Assembly: GCA_028281865.1 (NCBI GenBank)
Contig: JANQJB010000060.1
Span: 1 to 40,576, forward strand
DNA from: Marinagarivorans sp.
GTDB taxonomy: Bacteria > Pseudomonadota > Gammaproteobacteria > Pseudomonadales > Cellvibrionaceae
Direction: 5' to 3'
DNA length: 40,576 nt
In this document: positions 33,868-40,576 of the stretch, piece by piece
Layout: each line of letters begins with the position of its first letter
Numbering within the stretch: position 1 is the stretch's first letter
The notes under the pieces: generated by a model
What the model was told of the DNA's origin: nothing
Database searches by the model: none
Seen by the model: the letters and a program-made list of their open reading frames with translations, nothing else
Program-made: the position numbers and the translations under genes

Positions 33868-35036
33868 TGCAACGTATCAAATGTCGCGAGCGCGAAAATT
33901 GGCGCAGTTTAGCTGACGAATACGGTTTTAAATTTCACACAATGTACGGCGAACCTTATTGGTGTGAGGACGCCTACTATCAATTCACACTTCGACAAAT
34001 AGAAGACGACATTGAAGATCCTTCCGCTGAGCTTCAACAAATGTGCTTGGCTGCTGTTGAGCGTGTTGTTAATGATGAGGTGCTACTATCGCGTTTTAGA
34101 ATTCCCGAAGATTATTGGGATTTTGTAAACGACTCCTGGTTGCGCGGAGACAAGAGTCTTTATTCCAGATTCGACTTGGCTTACACCGGTAAAGGGCCTG
34201 CCAAGCTGTTGGAAAATAATGCTGACACGCCGACGAGCTTGTATGAAACGGGCTTTTGGCAATGGTTGTGGTTGGAAGATAAAATAAATGCAAATCAATG
34301 GAACGAAAACGTCGATCAATTTAATTTGTTGCAAGAAAAATTAATCGATCAATTTCGCGATATGCGAAAATTTCAGGAAGATATCGTTTTGCATTTTAGC
34401 TGTTGTAAAGATACCGAAGAAGATCGTGGCACGGTTCAATATTTGGAAGACTGTGCAAGTGAAGCGGGGATAAAAACCAAATTCGTTTATATTGAAGACA
34501 TTGGTTTGGGTGAAGGCGGGTTTTTCACTGATCTTGATGACGAGGTCATCGAATGGGCTTTTAAACTTTACCCTTGGGAATTTATGCTGCGCGAGGAGTT
34601 CTCGCTTTTTCTTGAAGAGGCAGATGTTAATTGGATAGAGCCTGCTTGGAAATCGATATTATCCAATAAAGCTTTGTTACCTCTCTTATGGGAAATGTTT
34701 CCCGGCCATAAAAATTTATTACCGGCGTACTTCGATGATGATGAACGTGTTAATTCCTTAGAGCACTATGTGAAAAAACCAATTTTTGCTCGGGAAGGTG
34801 CTAATGTTTCAATTGTTCAGAACGGTCAAGTAATCCATCATTCAGAAGGTCCCTATGGTGAAGAAGGTTTTATAGTACAAGCCTATTCACCTCTAGCGAT
34901 TTTTGATGGAGATAAACATGCGTTAATTGGCTCTTGGATTGTGGATGATGAGCCTGCAGGAATTTCTGTGCGTGAGGATTCTAATTTAATTACGCAAGAT
35001 TTATCGCGCTATTTGCCTCATATTATTCTGGGTTAA
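33867..35036 (+). CDS. yjfC: ATP-grasp protein, glutathionylspermidine synthase family (YjfC-like)
   Basis: A 389-residue homologue of the C-terminal synthetase domain of Gsp/YjfC/YgiC. The family ligates amine or polyamine-like groups to peptides; the substrate of YjfC-type proteins is unproven. Conserved parts: [11 protein letters not shown] then [36 protein letters not shown]; the ATP-grasp lysine region [11 protein letters not shown]; and [16 protein letters not shown] near the end. There is no amidase domain. It is the last gene of the operon, overlapping the DUF1190 stop, and is followed by palindromic element E2. Confidence 0.92.
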   Translation: MQRIKCRERENWRSLADEYGFKFHTMYGEPYWCEDAYYQFTLRQIEDDIEDPSAELQQMCLAAVERVVNDEVLLSRFRIPEDYWDFVNDSWLRGDKSLYSRFDLAYTGKGPAKLLENNADTPTSLYETGFWQWLWLEDKINANQWNENVDQFNLLQEKLIDQFRDMRKFQEDIVLHFSCCKDTEEDRGTVQYLEDCASEAGIKTKFVYIEDIGLGEGGFFTDLDDEVIEWAFKLYPWEFMLREEFSLFLEEADVNWIEPAWKSILSNKALLPLLWEMFPGHKNLLPAYFDDDERVNSLEHYVKKPIFAREGANVSIVQNGQVIHHSEGPYGEEGFIVQAYSPLAIFDGDKHALIGSWIVDDEPAGISVREDSNLITQDLSRYLPHIILG

Positions 35037-35067
35037 TTCGATAATTTTAGGCTGCATATGGCACGTA

Positions 35068-35180
35068 GCGCCAGATCTCCCGGAGTTTATTTTGAGGGCG
35101 TAGCAGACAGGAGGTCTGCGACGCAGCCTACAGGGAAGTACTTGTGGCGACCTCAAAATAAACTCCGGGAGATCTGGTGC
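35068..35180. repeat. Long palindromic element E2
   Basis: Two 30-base arms (35068-35097 and 35151-35180) are inverted copies with one mismatch; each carries CCAGATCTCCCGGAG or its complement. The 53-base loop holds a perfect hairpin GCAGAC-AGGAG-GTCTGC (35103-35119) and the core AGCCTACAGGGAAGTA (35125-35140), one base different from the core of E1. It lies after yjfC in the gap converging on ubiB and could fold as a strong bidirectional stop for transcription. Confidence 0.93.
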
Positions 35181-35244
35181 GAGCTTTCTACGAAGAGATA
35201 ATTGACCAATCACACCTTTGCACTAAATGTTTTTTATAGAGCCC

Positions 35245-35353
35245 GCCTAAGGGGTGGGGTGGTCATTTCTCCGCTCCATGTGCCATCCATGGCACGGTCC
35301 CTCGCTCATCCATGGCGCTAGTCGCTGCGAAATAACCACCCCACCCCTTAGGC
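35245..35353. repeat. Long palindromic element E3
   Basis: Arms of 19 bases, CCTAAGGGGTGGGGTGGT plus a flanking G (35245-35263) and the exact complement at 35335-35353, continue after one mismatch with ATTTC/GAAAT. Inside are a perfect hairpin GTGCCA-TCCA-TGGCAC (35280-35295) and a second CCATGG-containing motif (35310-35315). It follows E2 by 64 bases and has the same plan, long outer arms around a small hairpin, but a different sequence. Confidence 0.93.
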
Positions 35354-35377
35354 TAAGTGCCATATTTTACTTTGTTG

Positions 35378-36991
35378 CTAAAGTAGCATGATGAGTAAAA
35401 TAATTGCTGCGTAGATTAGAGTGTTGATGGGGTTGTTGAAAAAGTCTGTAATGTTGTAAAACGCTGCGCTTAAAGCAAGCACCGCAAGCAATTTTTTGAT
35501 TAAACGAGTTTGGAAGTTGTTATTTTTTTTATTTTTGGATTCTCGATTATTTTCTAATGCCTCCGCGGCAGCTGCGATTGTTTGTAAATTTTCTGAAGCC
35601 TGTAAGGCGAGGTTGGGAAGCTCAGGAAGTTTTTCTAACCATTCAGGTGCTTGACGTTTGAACTCCTTGTAAAGTGTTTTGGGAGAGTAGCGGCGCTTAA
35701 TCCACTTTTCTAAAAAGGGGTGTGCCGTAGCCCAGAGATCGAGCTGTGGGTAAAGTTTGCGACCAAGGCCCTCAATATTAATTAAAGTTTTTTGCAACAA
35801 TACTAATTGCGGTTGTACCGGCATATTGAAGCGTCTCGCTGTTTGAAAAAGTGTGACAAGAGCTTCGCCAAAGGAAATTTCTTCCAAAGGTTTTTCAAAA
35901 ACGGGTTCACACACTGATCGAATAGCGGACTCAAACGCTCCTATTGATGTGTCTTTGGGTACCCATCCTGACGAGACGTGCAACTCTGCGACTAAACGAT
36001 AATCCCGCCGAAACATCGCAAGTAGATTCCGTGCGAGATAGTATTGGTCCTCCTTGGAAAGCGATCCCATAATCGCCATATCTAAGGCAATATAGTTTGG
36101 GTTTTTGGGATTATTGGTGTCGACGTAAACGTTGCCAGGATGCATATCGGCATGAAAAAAATTATTGTCAAAAACTTGGGTGAAAAATATTTCGACGCCG
36201 CGCTCCGCTAATAATTTTAGATCGACTTTGGCTTCATTGAGTTTTTCAATGTCCGTAACTTGTACACCATAAATACGTTCCATCACCATAACATTGCGGC
36301 GACAGTAGTCCCAATAAACTTTCGGTACATACAATAAGTTTGTATTTAAAAAGTGGCGGCGCAATTCAGTGGCGTTAGCCGATTCTTTCATCAAATCCAG
36401 TTCGTCATTGATGGTCAGCTGGTATTCCTCGACAATTTCGACTGGGCGCAGGCGTTTACCATCGCGTAAACCCCACTCCAGTAGTTTAGCGATAAATTTC
36501 ATCAGCTCGACATCAAGATCGATTACATTTTTAATTTTTGGTCGAACTACCTTAACAACGACTTCATCGCCATTATTTAAAACTGCTGCATGTACTTGCG
36601 CAATTGAAGCCGACGCAAGTGGAGAAGTTTCAAGATCTCGGAAGAGTGAGTCAACAGGTTTTCCTAGAGCGTCTTCGACAAGTTTTATAAAAACATCACT
36701 AGCAAAAGGAGTGACATTGTCTTGCAGTTCGTTAAGTTCATTGGCTATATCATCGGGAACAACGTCTGGTCGCGTCGAAAGAAGCTGACCAAATTTAATA
36801 AAAATAGGGCCGAGTTCTTCAAGTGCGAAACGCAATCGTTCTCCACGATGTGAGCGTGGGATAGGCTTAAGCTTGAATGGCCAGAGTAAAAACTTTAGGC
36901 TTAAGCTTCGAAATTTATTTGGTAACAGTTCATCGAGACGATATCGCCCGATAACAGTTAAGATTTTAATTAATCGAAAAAACAATTTCAC
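35378..36991 (-). CDS. ubiB: Ubiquinone biosynthesis kinase-like protein UbiB
   Basis: Atypical kinase/ATPase of the ABC1/ADCK/UbiB family needed for ubiquinone synthesis. 537 residues. Signature KxGQ motif in [17 protein letters not shown] (about 68-84), the Ala-rich nucleotide loop [11 protein letters not shown], and the catalytic region [13 protein letters not shown] with [10 protein letters not shown]. The C-terminus has two hydrophobic segments ([14 protein letters not shown] and [14 protein letters not shown]) anchoring it to the membrane. It lies 6 bases after ubiJ in the usual ubiE-ubiJ-ubiB order. Confidence 0.95.
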   Translation of the reverse strand: MKLFFRLIKILTVIGRYRLDELLPNKFRSLSLKFLLWPFKLKPIPRSHRGERLRFALEELGPIFIKFGQLLSTRPDVVPDDIANELNELQDNVTPFASDVFIKLVEDALGKPVDSLFRDLETSPLASASIAQVHAAVLNNGDEVVVKVVRPKIKNVIDLDVELMKFIAKLLEWGLRDGKRLRPVEIVEEYQLTINDELDLMKESANATELRRHFLNTNLLYVPKVYWDYCRRNVMVMERIYGVQVTDIEKLNEAKVDLKLLAERGVEIFFTQVFDNNFFHADMHPGNVYVDTNNPKNPNYIALDMAIMGSLSKEDQYYLARNLLAMFRRDYRLVAELHVSSGWVPKDTSIGAFESAIRSVCEPVFEKPLEEISFGEALVTLFQTARRFNMPVQPQLVLLQKTLINIEGLGRKLYPQLDLWATAHPFLEKWIKRRYSPKTLYKEFKRQAPEWLEKLPELPNLALQASENLQTIAAAAEALENNRESKNKKNNNFQTRLIKKLLAVLALSAAFYNITDFFNNPINTLIYAAIILLIMLL

Positions 36992-36997
36992 TGATAG

Positions 36998-37630
36998 TTA
37001 AGCGCTTTTATCGGGCGAAAGTTTGTCGGTCATTTGTAAGCGCCTTTCTAGTCTTTCGAGATGTGCGCGAACCTGATTGACTTCGTCGTAAAAATTAGTA
37101 AGTTCTAATTCGGAGGGAATTGCTTGGATTTCTTCAGTTAAATATTCACCTAAATACGGCCACGCTTTTTGGTTGAGGTTTTTAAACCAAGACGAAGAAC
37201 GACGCATTTGTTTCGCGATTTGATGGCCTGCTAAATCGCCGGTAACATCTGTGAGTGCTTCTTCCCAGTCGATATCAACGCGTTTTGCTATTTTAGAAAT
37301 TTGCATTAGTAATGCGACGTCACCTTTGACTTCAACACCGCTATTAGTCAAGTTATGAATATCGTCCTGCAATACAAGTGCCACGATATTTTTTAGCGAA
37401 CCTCTAAGCGTGCAGTCAATCTTGGTCTCGCAGTAAGCTAATACGCAAACTTCTCCATTATTGAATTGAAAGTAAAAGCTGGATTTAGGTTCAGTAATTT
37501 CTATTTTAAGTCGTTTGTTTTCGAGTTTTTTAAGCGCTTCTTGAGTGCCTGCGTCATAGGTAAGAGCTTTGTTTACTGCGATTTCTATCGCCGCGCCAAA
37601 GCCGCTTTTTATAGAGTGGTCGTCGAGCAT
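36998..37630 (-). CDS. ubiJ: Ubiquinone biosynthesis accessory factor UbiJ (SCP2 domain)
   Basis: A 210-residue lipid-binding accessory factor of the aerobic Ubi complex. The N-terminal SCP2-type domain includes the stretches FQFNNGEVCVLAYCETKIDC and TLRGSLKNIVALVL, with GVEVKGDVALLMQISKI following. The C-terminus is a helical tail (YDEVNQVRAHLERLERRLQM). Its start overlaps the last base of ubiE and its stop is 6 bases from ubiB. Confidence 0.93.
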   Translation of the reverse strand: MLDDHSIKSGFGAAIEIAVNKALTYDAGTQEALKKLENKRLKIEITEPKSSFYFQFNNGEVCVLAYCETKIDCTLRGSLKNIVALVLQDDIHNLTNSGVEVKGDVALLMQISKIAKRVDIDWEEALTDVTGDLAGHQIAKQMRRSSSWFKNLNQKAWPYLGEYLTEEIQAIPSELELTNFYDEVNQVRAHLERLERRLQMTDKLSPDKSA

Positions 37631-38379
37631 TAAGGCTTTATTCCTTTATGCAAAGCGACAATCCCGCCCGTTAGATTAAAGTATTCGCAATTTTCAAAGC
37701 CTGTATGCTCCATCATATTTTTTAAGGTTTCTTGATCGGGGTGCATGCGAATGCTTTCGGCTAAGTAGCGGTAGCTATCGGCGTCGTTTGTAACCAATTT
37801 TCCTATCATTGGTAGAAGCTTAAACGAGTACTGATCATAGGCTTTTTCAAGCAGCTCGTGTTTCGGTTTAGAAAATTCGAGAACTAGAAGACGACCTCCG
37901 GGTTTTAATACACGAAATATCGATCTTAGAGTGAGGTCCTTATCGGTGACGTTTCGCAGCCCAAATGCTATCGATACGATGTCGAAGCTGTTGTCGGCAA
38001 ATGGCAGGTGTTGCGCGTCAGATTCAACATAGTCGATATTGTTTGCCAGGCCCTGATCAATCAATTTATCGCGTCCGACACTGAGCATGGACGCGTTAAT
38101 ATCGGCTAGTATCACGTGACCCGAAGGGCCAACTTTTTGTGAGAATTTTGCTGCGAGGTCGCCAGTACCGCCTGCTATGTCGAGTACTTTATGGCTAGGA
38201 CGAACGGCCGACACCTCAATCGTGAAACGTTTCCAAAGACGATGAATGCCGGCGGACATCAAATCATTCATTAAATCGTATTTGCTGGCTACGGAGTGAA
38301 AGACGCCTGCGACGCGTTTCGCTTTTTCGCCTGCTTTAACCTTTTCATAGCCGAAATGGGTGATATCTTCGTCTTCCAT
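37630..38379 (-). CDS. ubiE: Demethylmenaquinone/2-polyprenyl-6-methoxybenzoquinol methyltransferase UbiE
   Basis: SAM-dependent C-methyltransferase (249 residues) of ubiquinone and menaquinone synthesis. SAM motif I is [15 protein letters not shown]. UbiE signatures: [17 protein letters not shown] near the N-terminus, [20 protein letters not shown], and LVLEFSKP. It heads the ubiE-ubiJ-ubiB operon. Confidence 0.97.
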   Translation of the reverse strand: MEDEDITHFGYEKVKAGEKAKRVAGVFHSVASKYDLMNDLMSAGIHRLWKRFTIEVSAVRPSHKVLDIAGGTGDLAAKFSQKVGPSGHVILADINASMLSVGRDKLIDQGLANNIDYVESDAQHLPFADNSFDIVSIAFGLRNVTDKDLTLRSIFRVLKPGGRLLVLEFSKPKHELLEKAYDQYSFKLLPMIGKLVTNDADSYRYLAESIRMHPDQETLKNMMEHTGFENCEYFNLTGGIVALHKGIKP

Positions 38380-38458
38380 CGTTTATAGTGCTGCGTTCAG
38401 TTTATCGAGATTACGTTATTAATAGCTGCTGATTATACGCTTTTCATTCTGGAGGAGG

Positions 38459-39301
38459 GTGAGTTTGTTGAGATCCTCACATCATTTATTCGTGGTTTCG
38501 CTGTTTTCAGCCTTATGTTTTGTGTTTTTCTTGATGGTGATGCAAGCGAAAGCCGAAGACACTTGCATGCCTCAAGCCAAGACCGCGCTTGAAAAAGCTT
38601 ATTGCGAGATCAAGGTTTCGGACCCATCTGCACGTCTGCCTAATTTCAACGACTTTCGCCGCAATCCAGCTAATATTCAGCGTATGTTACTTAAGCGCCC
38701 TGCTTCCAGGGCTGGAGTGCAGCTGCCCGATGGTGTTGGTGTGCGTAAAAAGTCGATAAAAGTGGGTTCAGGCTCGGTAAAACCAGTAGCAAAAGTAGAC
38801 AAGCTTGCGAATGTCGATACGCAGCTTGTCGGTTGCTCATTTTACGGCAGCAATATTCAGTGTCCGCGCGGCTATTACTATCCACAAAACAACCTCAACA
38901 ATAAAAGGCTGCGTCGTGGAGCGTTGGCGGAAACAAATAAACTGGCCTTGCCAGGTGAACCGCAGGGAACCTTTAACGAGCGCGAAAAACGCCTTTATTT
39001 GTTGCGTAGTTATGAACAATATTTGACAAAAATGTTAGATATCGGTTTGGGTGGATCGACGATGTCGTTTACCAAATTTTATTATGTTTACGAAGAAGGA
39101 AGTGATAAGGGTTTAAGTTTCTCAGAGCGTTTTGAACAAACCTTCCATTTTTTGAAGCGCGATAAAGCGAGCCTGGCGGTAAAAAGTAGTTATGGCGATA
39201 AAAAACCAAATAAAATTGAATTGTGTTTAAAAGTCAGTAGTGAACTTATAACGTGTGATCAAGATGGCGTTAACTGGGTGTTTATGCGGAAAAATACCTA
39301 A
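38459..39301 (+). CDS. Exported protein of unknown function
   Basis: Not recognised. About 280 residues with a signal peptide (HLFVVSLFSALCFVFFLMVM then QAKAEDTC). The listed start is GTG 38459, but GGAGGAGGG (38451-38459) sits right against it; TTG at 38465 or 38468 in the same frame has better spacing and may be the true start. The mature part has three cysteine pairs (DTCMPQAKTALEKAYCE, GCSFYGSNIQC, LCLKVSSELITC) likely to form disulfides, and a motif DFRRNPANIQRMLLKRPA. It is divergent from ubiE (79-base gap) and converges tightly with the DUF971 gene. Confidence 0.7.
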   Translation: MSLLRSSHHLFVVSLFSALCFVFFLMVMQAKAEDTCMPQAKTALEKAYCEIKVSDPSARLPNFNDFRRNPANIQRMLLKRPASRAGVQLPDGVGVRKKSIKVGSGSVKPVAKVDKLANVDTQLVGCSFYGSNIQCPRGYYYPQNNLNNKRLRRGALAETNKLALPGEPQGTFNEREKRLYLLRSYEQYLTKMLDIGLGGSTMSFTKFYYVYEEGSDKGLSFSERFEQTFHFLKRDKASLAVKSSYGDKKPNKIELCLKVSSELITCDQDGVNWVFMRKNT

Positions 39302-39302
39302 T

Positions 39303-39692
39303 CTATTTAGGGTCAATCAGTTTAACGGCTTCTGTGCCGGGCTCACGAGTTTTATTTTCAGCTTTTAATTCGCTTAAATAACGTTGCCAGTTATGCTCGT
39401 GTTTATTGCCGAGCTGCATTAAATATTGCCAGGTAAATATTCCGGTGCGATGGGAATCACTAAAATGTAATTTAATGCCGTAGTTACCTTGTGGTTCAAC
39501 GTGCGTGATGGCGACGCGCGCTTTCCCAGCGGGGAATTTATGTTTGTCGCCAGCGTGGCCGCGTAATTCAGCAGAAGGAGAAAAAACGCGTAAATATTCG
39601 GCCGCGAGGCTAACCTTAGAGCCATTTTTATAGACAAGTTCGAGTACTTGTGTCTGACGGTGAAGCTTGATTGAACTCGGCACTTCGTTCAT
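39303..39692 (-). CDS. DUF971 family protein (GBBH-like N-terminal domain)
   Basis: A 129-residue protein with the DUF971 fold also found at the N-terminus of gamma-butyrobetaine hydroxylases. Visible marks: SIKLHRQTQVLELVYKNGS, LAAEYLRVFSPSAE, EPQGNYGIKLHFSDSHRTGI then FTWQYLMQLG. It is often linked to Fe-S cluster proteins and here follows hslU by 18 bases, an order common in Pseudomonas-like genomes. Function unproven. Confidence 0.9.
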   Translation of the reverse strand: MNEVPSSIKLHRQTQVLELVYKNGSKVSLAAEYLRVFSPSAELRGHAGDKHKFPAGKARVAITHVEPQGNYGIKLHFSDSHRTGIFTWQYLMQLGNKHEHNWQRYLSELKAENKTREPGTEAVKLIDPK

Positions 39693-39710
39693 ATCACGTC
39701 GTCGACTGAG

Positions 39711-40576
39711 TTACAAAATAAATCGACTTAGGTCTTCATCTTTTGCAAGTGTCTCAAGCTCTTTATCGACAAATGCTGCGTCGATAACAACCTTGCCGGT
39801 ATTATCACTCGCGCCAAACGAAACCTCTTCGAGTAATTTTTCAAGTACAGTATGCAAGCGTCTGGCGCCGATATTTTCGGTACTTTTATTTACTTCGTAA
39901 GCAATTTCAGCGATACGACGAATACCTTCATCAGTAAACGCCAATTCAATATTTTCTGTTGCGAGCAATTCAATATTTTGCGCCGTTAACGAAGCTTTGG
40001 GTTCGGTTAAGATACGTTCAAAATCTTCGGGGTTTAAGTCTTTTAATTCGACCCGAATGGGTAAGCGGCCCTGTAACTCAGGAATTAAATCAGAAGGTTT
40101 GGAAAGATGAAATGCCCCAGATGTAATAAATAAAATATGGTCGGTTTTGATCATGCCGTGCTTTGTGCTCACCGTGCAGCCCTCAATTAACGGGAGTAAG
40201 TCACGCTGCACACCCTCTCGCGAAACGTCGGCGCCGGACGTATTTTCGCGTTTGGCGACCTTGTCTATTTCGTCTATAAATACGATGCCGTTTTGTTCAG
40301 CAGCTTCTATGGCAGAAGCTTTGGTTTCTTCTTCATTGATTAACTTACTAGCTTCTTCGTCGGTCAACGCTTTAAGCGCTTGTTTTACCGTCATTTTGCG
40401 TTTATTGGTCTTATTAGTCGACATCGACGAGAACATATTTTGGAGCTGATTTGTCATTTCTTCCATGCCCGGCGGCGCCATGATTTCCACTCCAACGGAA
40501 GGTGCTTTAACGTCTATTTCGATTTCTTTTTCGTCGAGATCGCCTTCGCGCAGCTTTTTGCGGAAAATTTGGCGTG
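39711..40576 (-). CDS. hslU: HslU ATPase of the HslVU protease (3' part, cut by window end)
   Basis: AAA+ unfoldase that feeds substrates to HslV. About 287 C-terminal residues are present; the frame stays open to the window end, so the Met at 40490 is internal. Walker B is [13 protein letters not shown], sensor 1 region [20 protein letters not shown], the arginine-finger/box VII part [10 protein letters not shown], sensor 2 [15 protein letters not shown], and the C-terminal EDLSRFIL that docks into HslV. The visible I-domain part begins with [18 protein letters not shown]971 follows. Confidence 0.97.
   Translation of the reverse strand, partial: RQIFRKKLREGDLDEKEIEIDVKAPSVGVEIMAPPGMEEMTNQLQNMFSSMSTNKTNKRKMTVKQALKALTDEEASKLINEEETKASAIEAAEQNGIVFIDEIDKVAKRENTSGADVSREGVQRDLLPLIEGCTVSTKHGMIKTDHILFITSGAFHLSKPSDLIPELQGRLPIRVELKDLNPEDFERILTEPKASLTAQNIELLATENIELAFTDEGIRRIAEIAYEVNKSTENIGARRLHTVLEKLLEEVSFGASDNTGKVVIDAAFVDKELETLAKDEDLSRFIL

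Noticed and set aside
35068-35353. Tandem palindromes as a CRISPR array or integron attC sites
   Set aside because: No equal repeats with regular spacers, no cas or integrase genes, and the arms of E2 and E3 are unrelated.

Overview
The window looks like chromosomal DNA of a marine-type gammaproteobacterium, probably near Cellvibrionaceae (Saccharophagus/Teredinibacter-like). Grounds: several gene neighbourhoods typical of the class (nudF-yqiB-cpdA-yqiA-parE; lptM-lysA-dapF-DUF484; ubiE-ubiJ-ubiB; glnK-amtB next to sutA), a moderate base composition, and a eukaryote-like type II glutamine synthetase together with a UrtB that carries an N-terminal extension. The family placement is inference; no 16S or other marker gene is present.

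Layout. 1-4617: a class 3 lipase, a soluble Ser/Thr kinase and glnII (minus strand) lie between two copies of a ~215 bp direct repeat. 4618-8850: urea ABC transporter genes urtB-urtC-urtD-urtE, with no urtA in the window. 9082-10044: a secreted, collagen-like glycine-rich protein. 10045-12988: a regulatory region with a sigma-54 type promoter and NtrC-like sites, then a TorF-type porin, glnK and amtB. 13319-18772: sutA, then on the minus strand DUF484, dapF, lysA, lptM, tolC and a small unknown protein. 18893-22109: a TPP riboswitch leading into thiD and thiC. 22111-27112: nudF, yqiB, cpdA, yqiA, parE. 27302-29529: a CsrA-family protein with a long C-terminal tail, a DUF6607 protein and a small DUF6471-type protein. 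29679-35036: a yjfIJKLMC-type operon (DUF2170, PspA, DUF2491, DUF350, DUF1190, ATP-grasp) with a K+ channel gene inserted after pspA. 35037-35377: two tandem long palindromic elements. 35378-38379: ubiB, ubiJ, ubiE (minus). 38459-40576: a secreted unknown protein, a DUF971 protein and the 3' part of hslU (minus, cut by the window edge).

How the genes work together. The first third is a nitrogen-acquisition block: GSII assimilates ammonium, Urt imports urea, AmtB/GlnK import and sense ammonium, and a porin may supply outer-membrane passage. Candidate sigma-54 promoters with upstream NtrC-like sites precede both glnII and the porin-glnK-amtB genes, which suggests a shared nitrogen-limitation response. 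The rest is mostly housekeeping: lysine/peptidoglycan precursor, thiamine, ubiquinone, topoisomerase IV and heat-shock protease. The part most likely to hold a poorly understood system is the PspA/K+ channel/DUF350/ATP-grasp operon. The most unusual non-coding feature is a family of long palindromic repeats sharing an AGCCTACAGGGAWGTA core.
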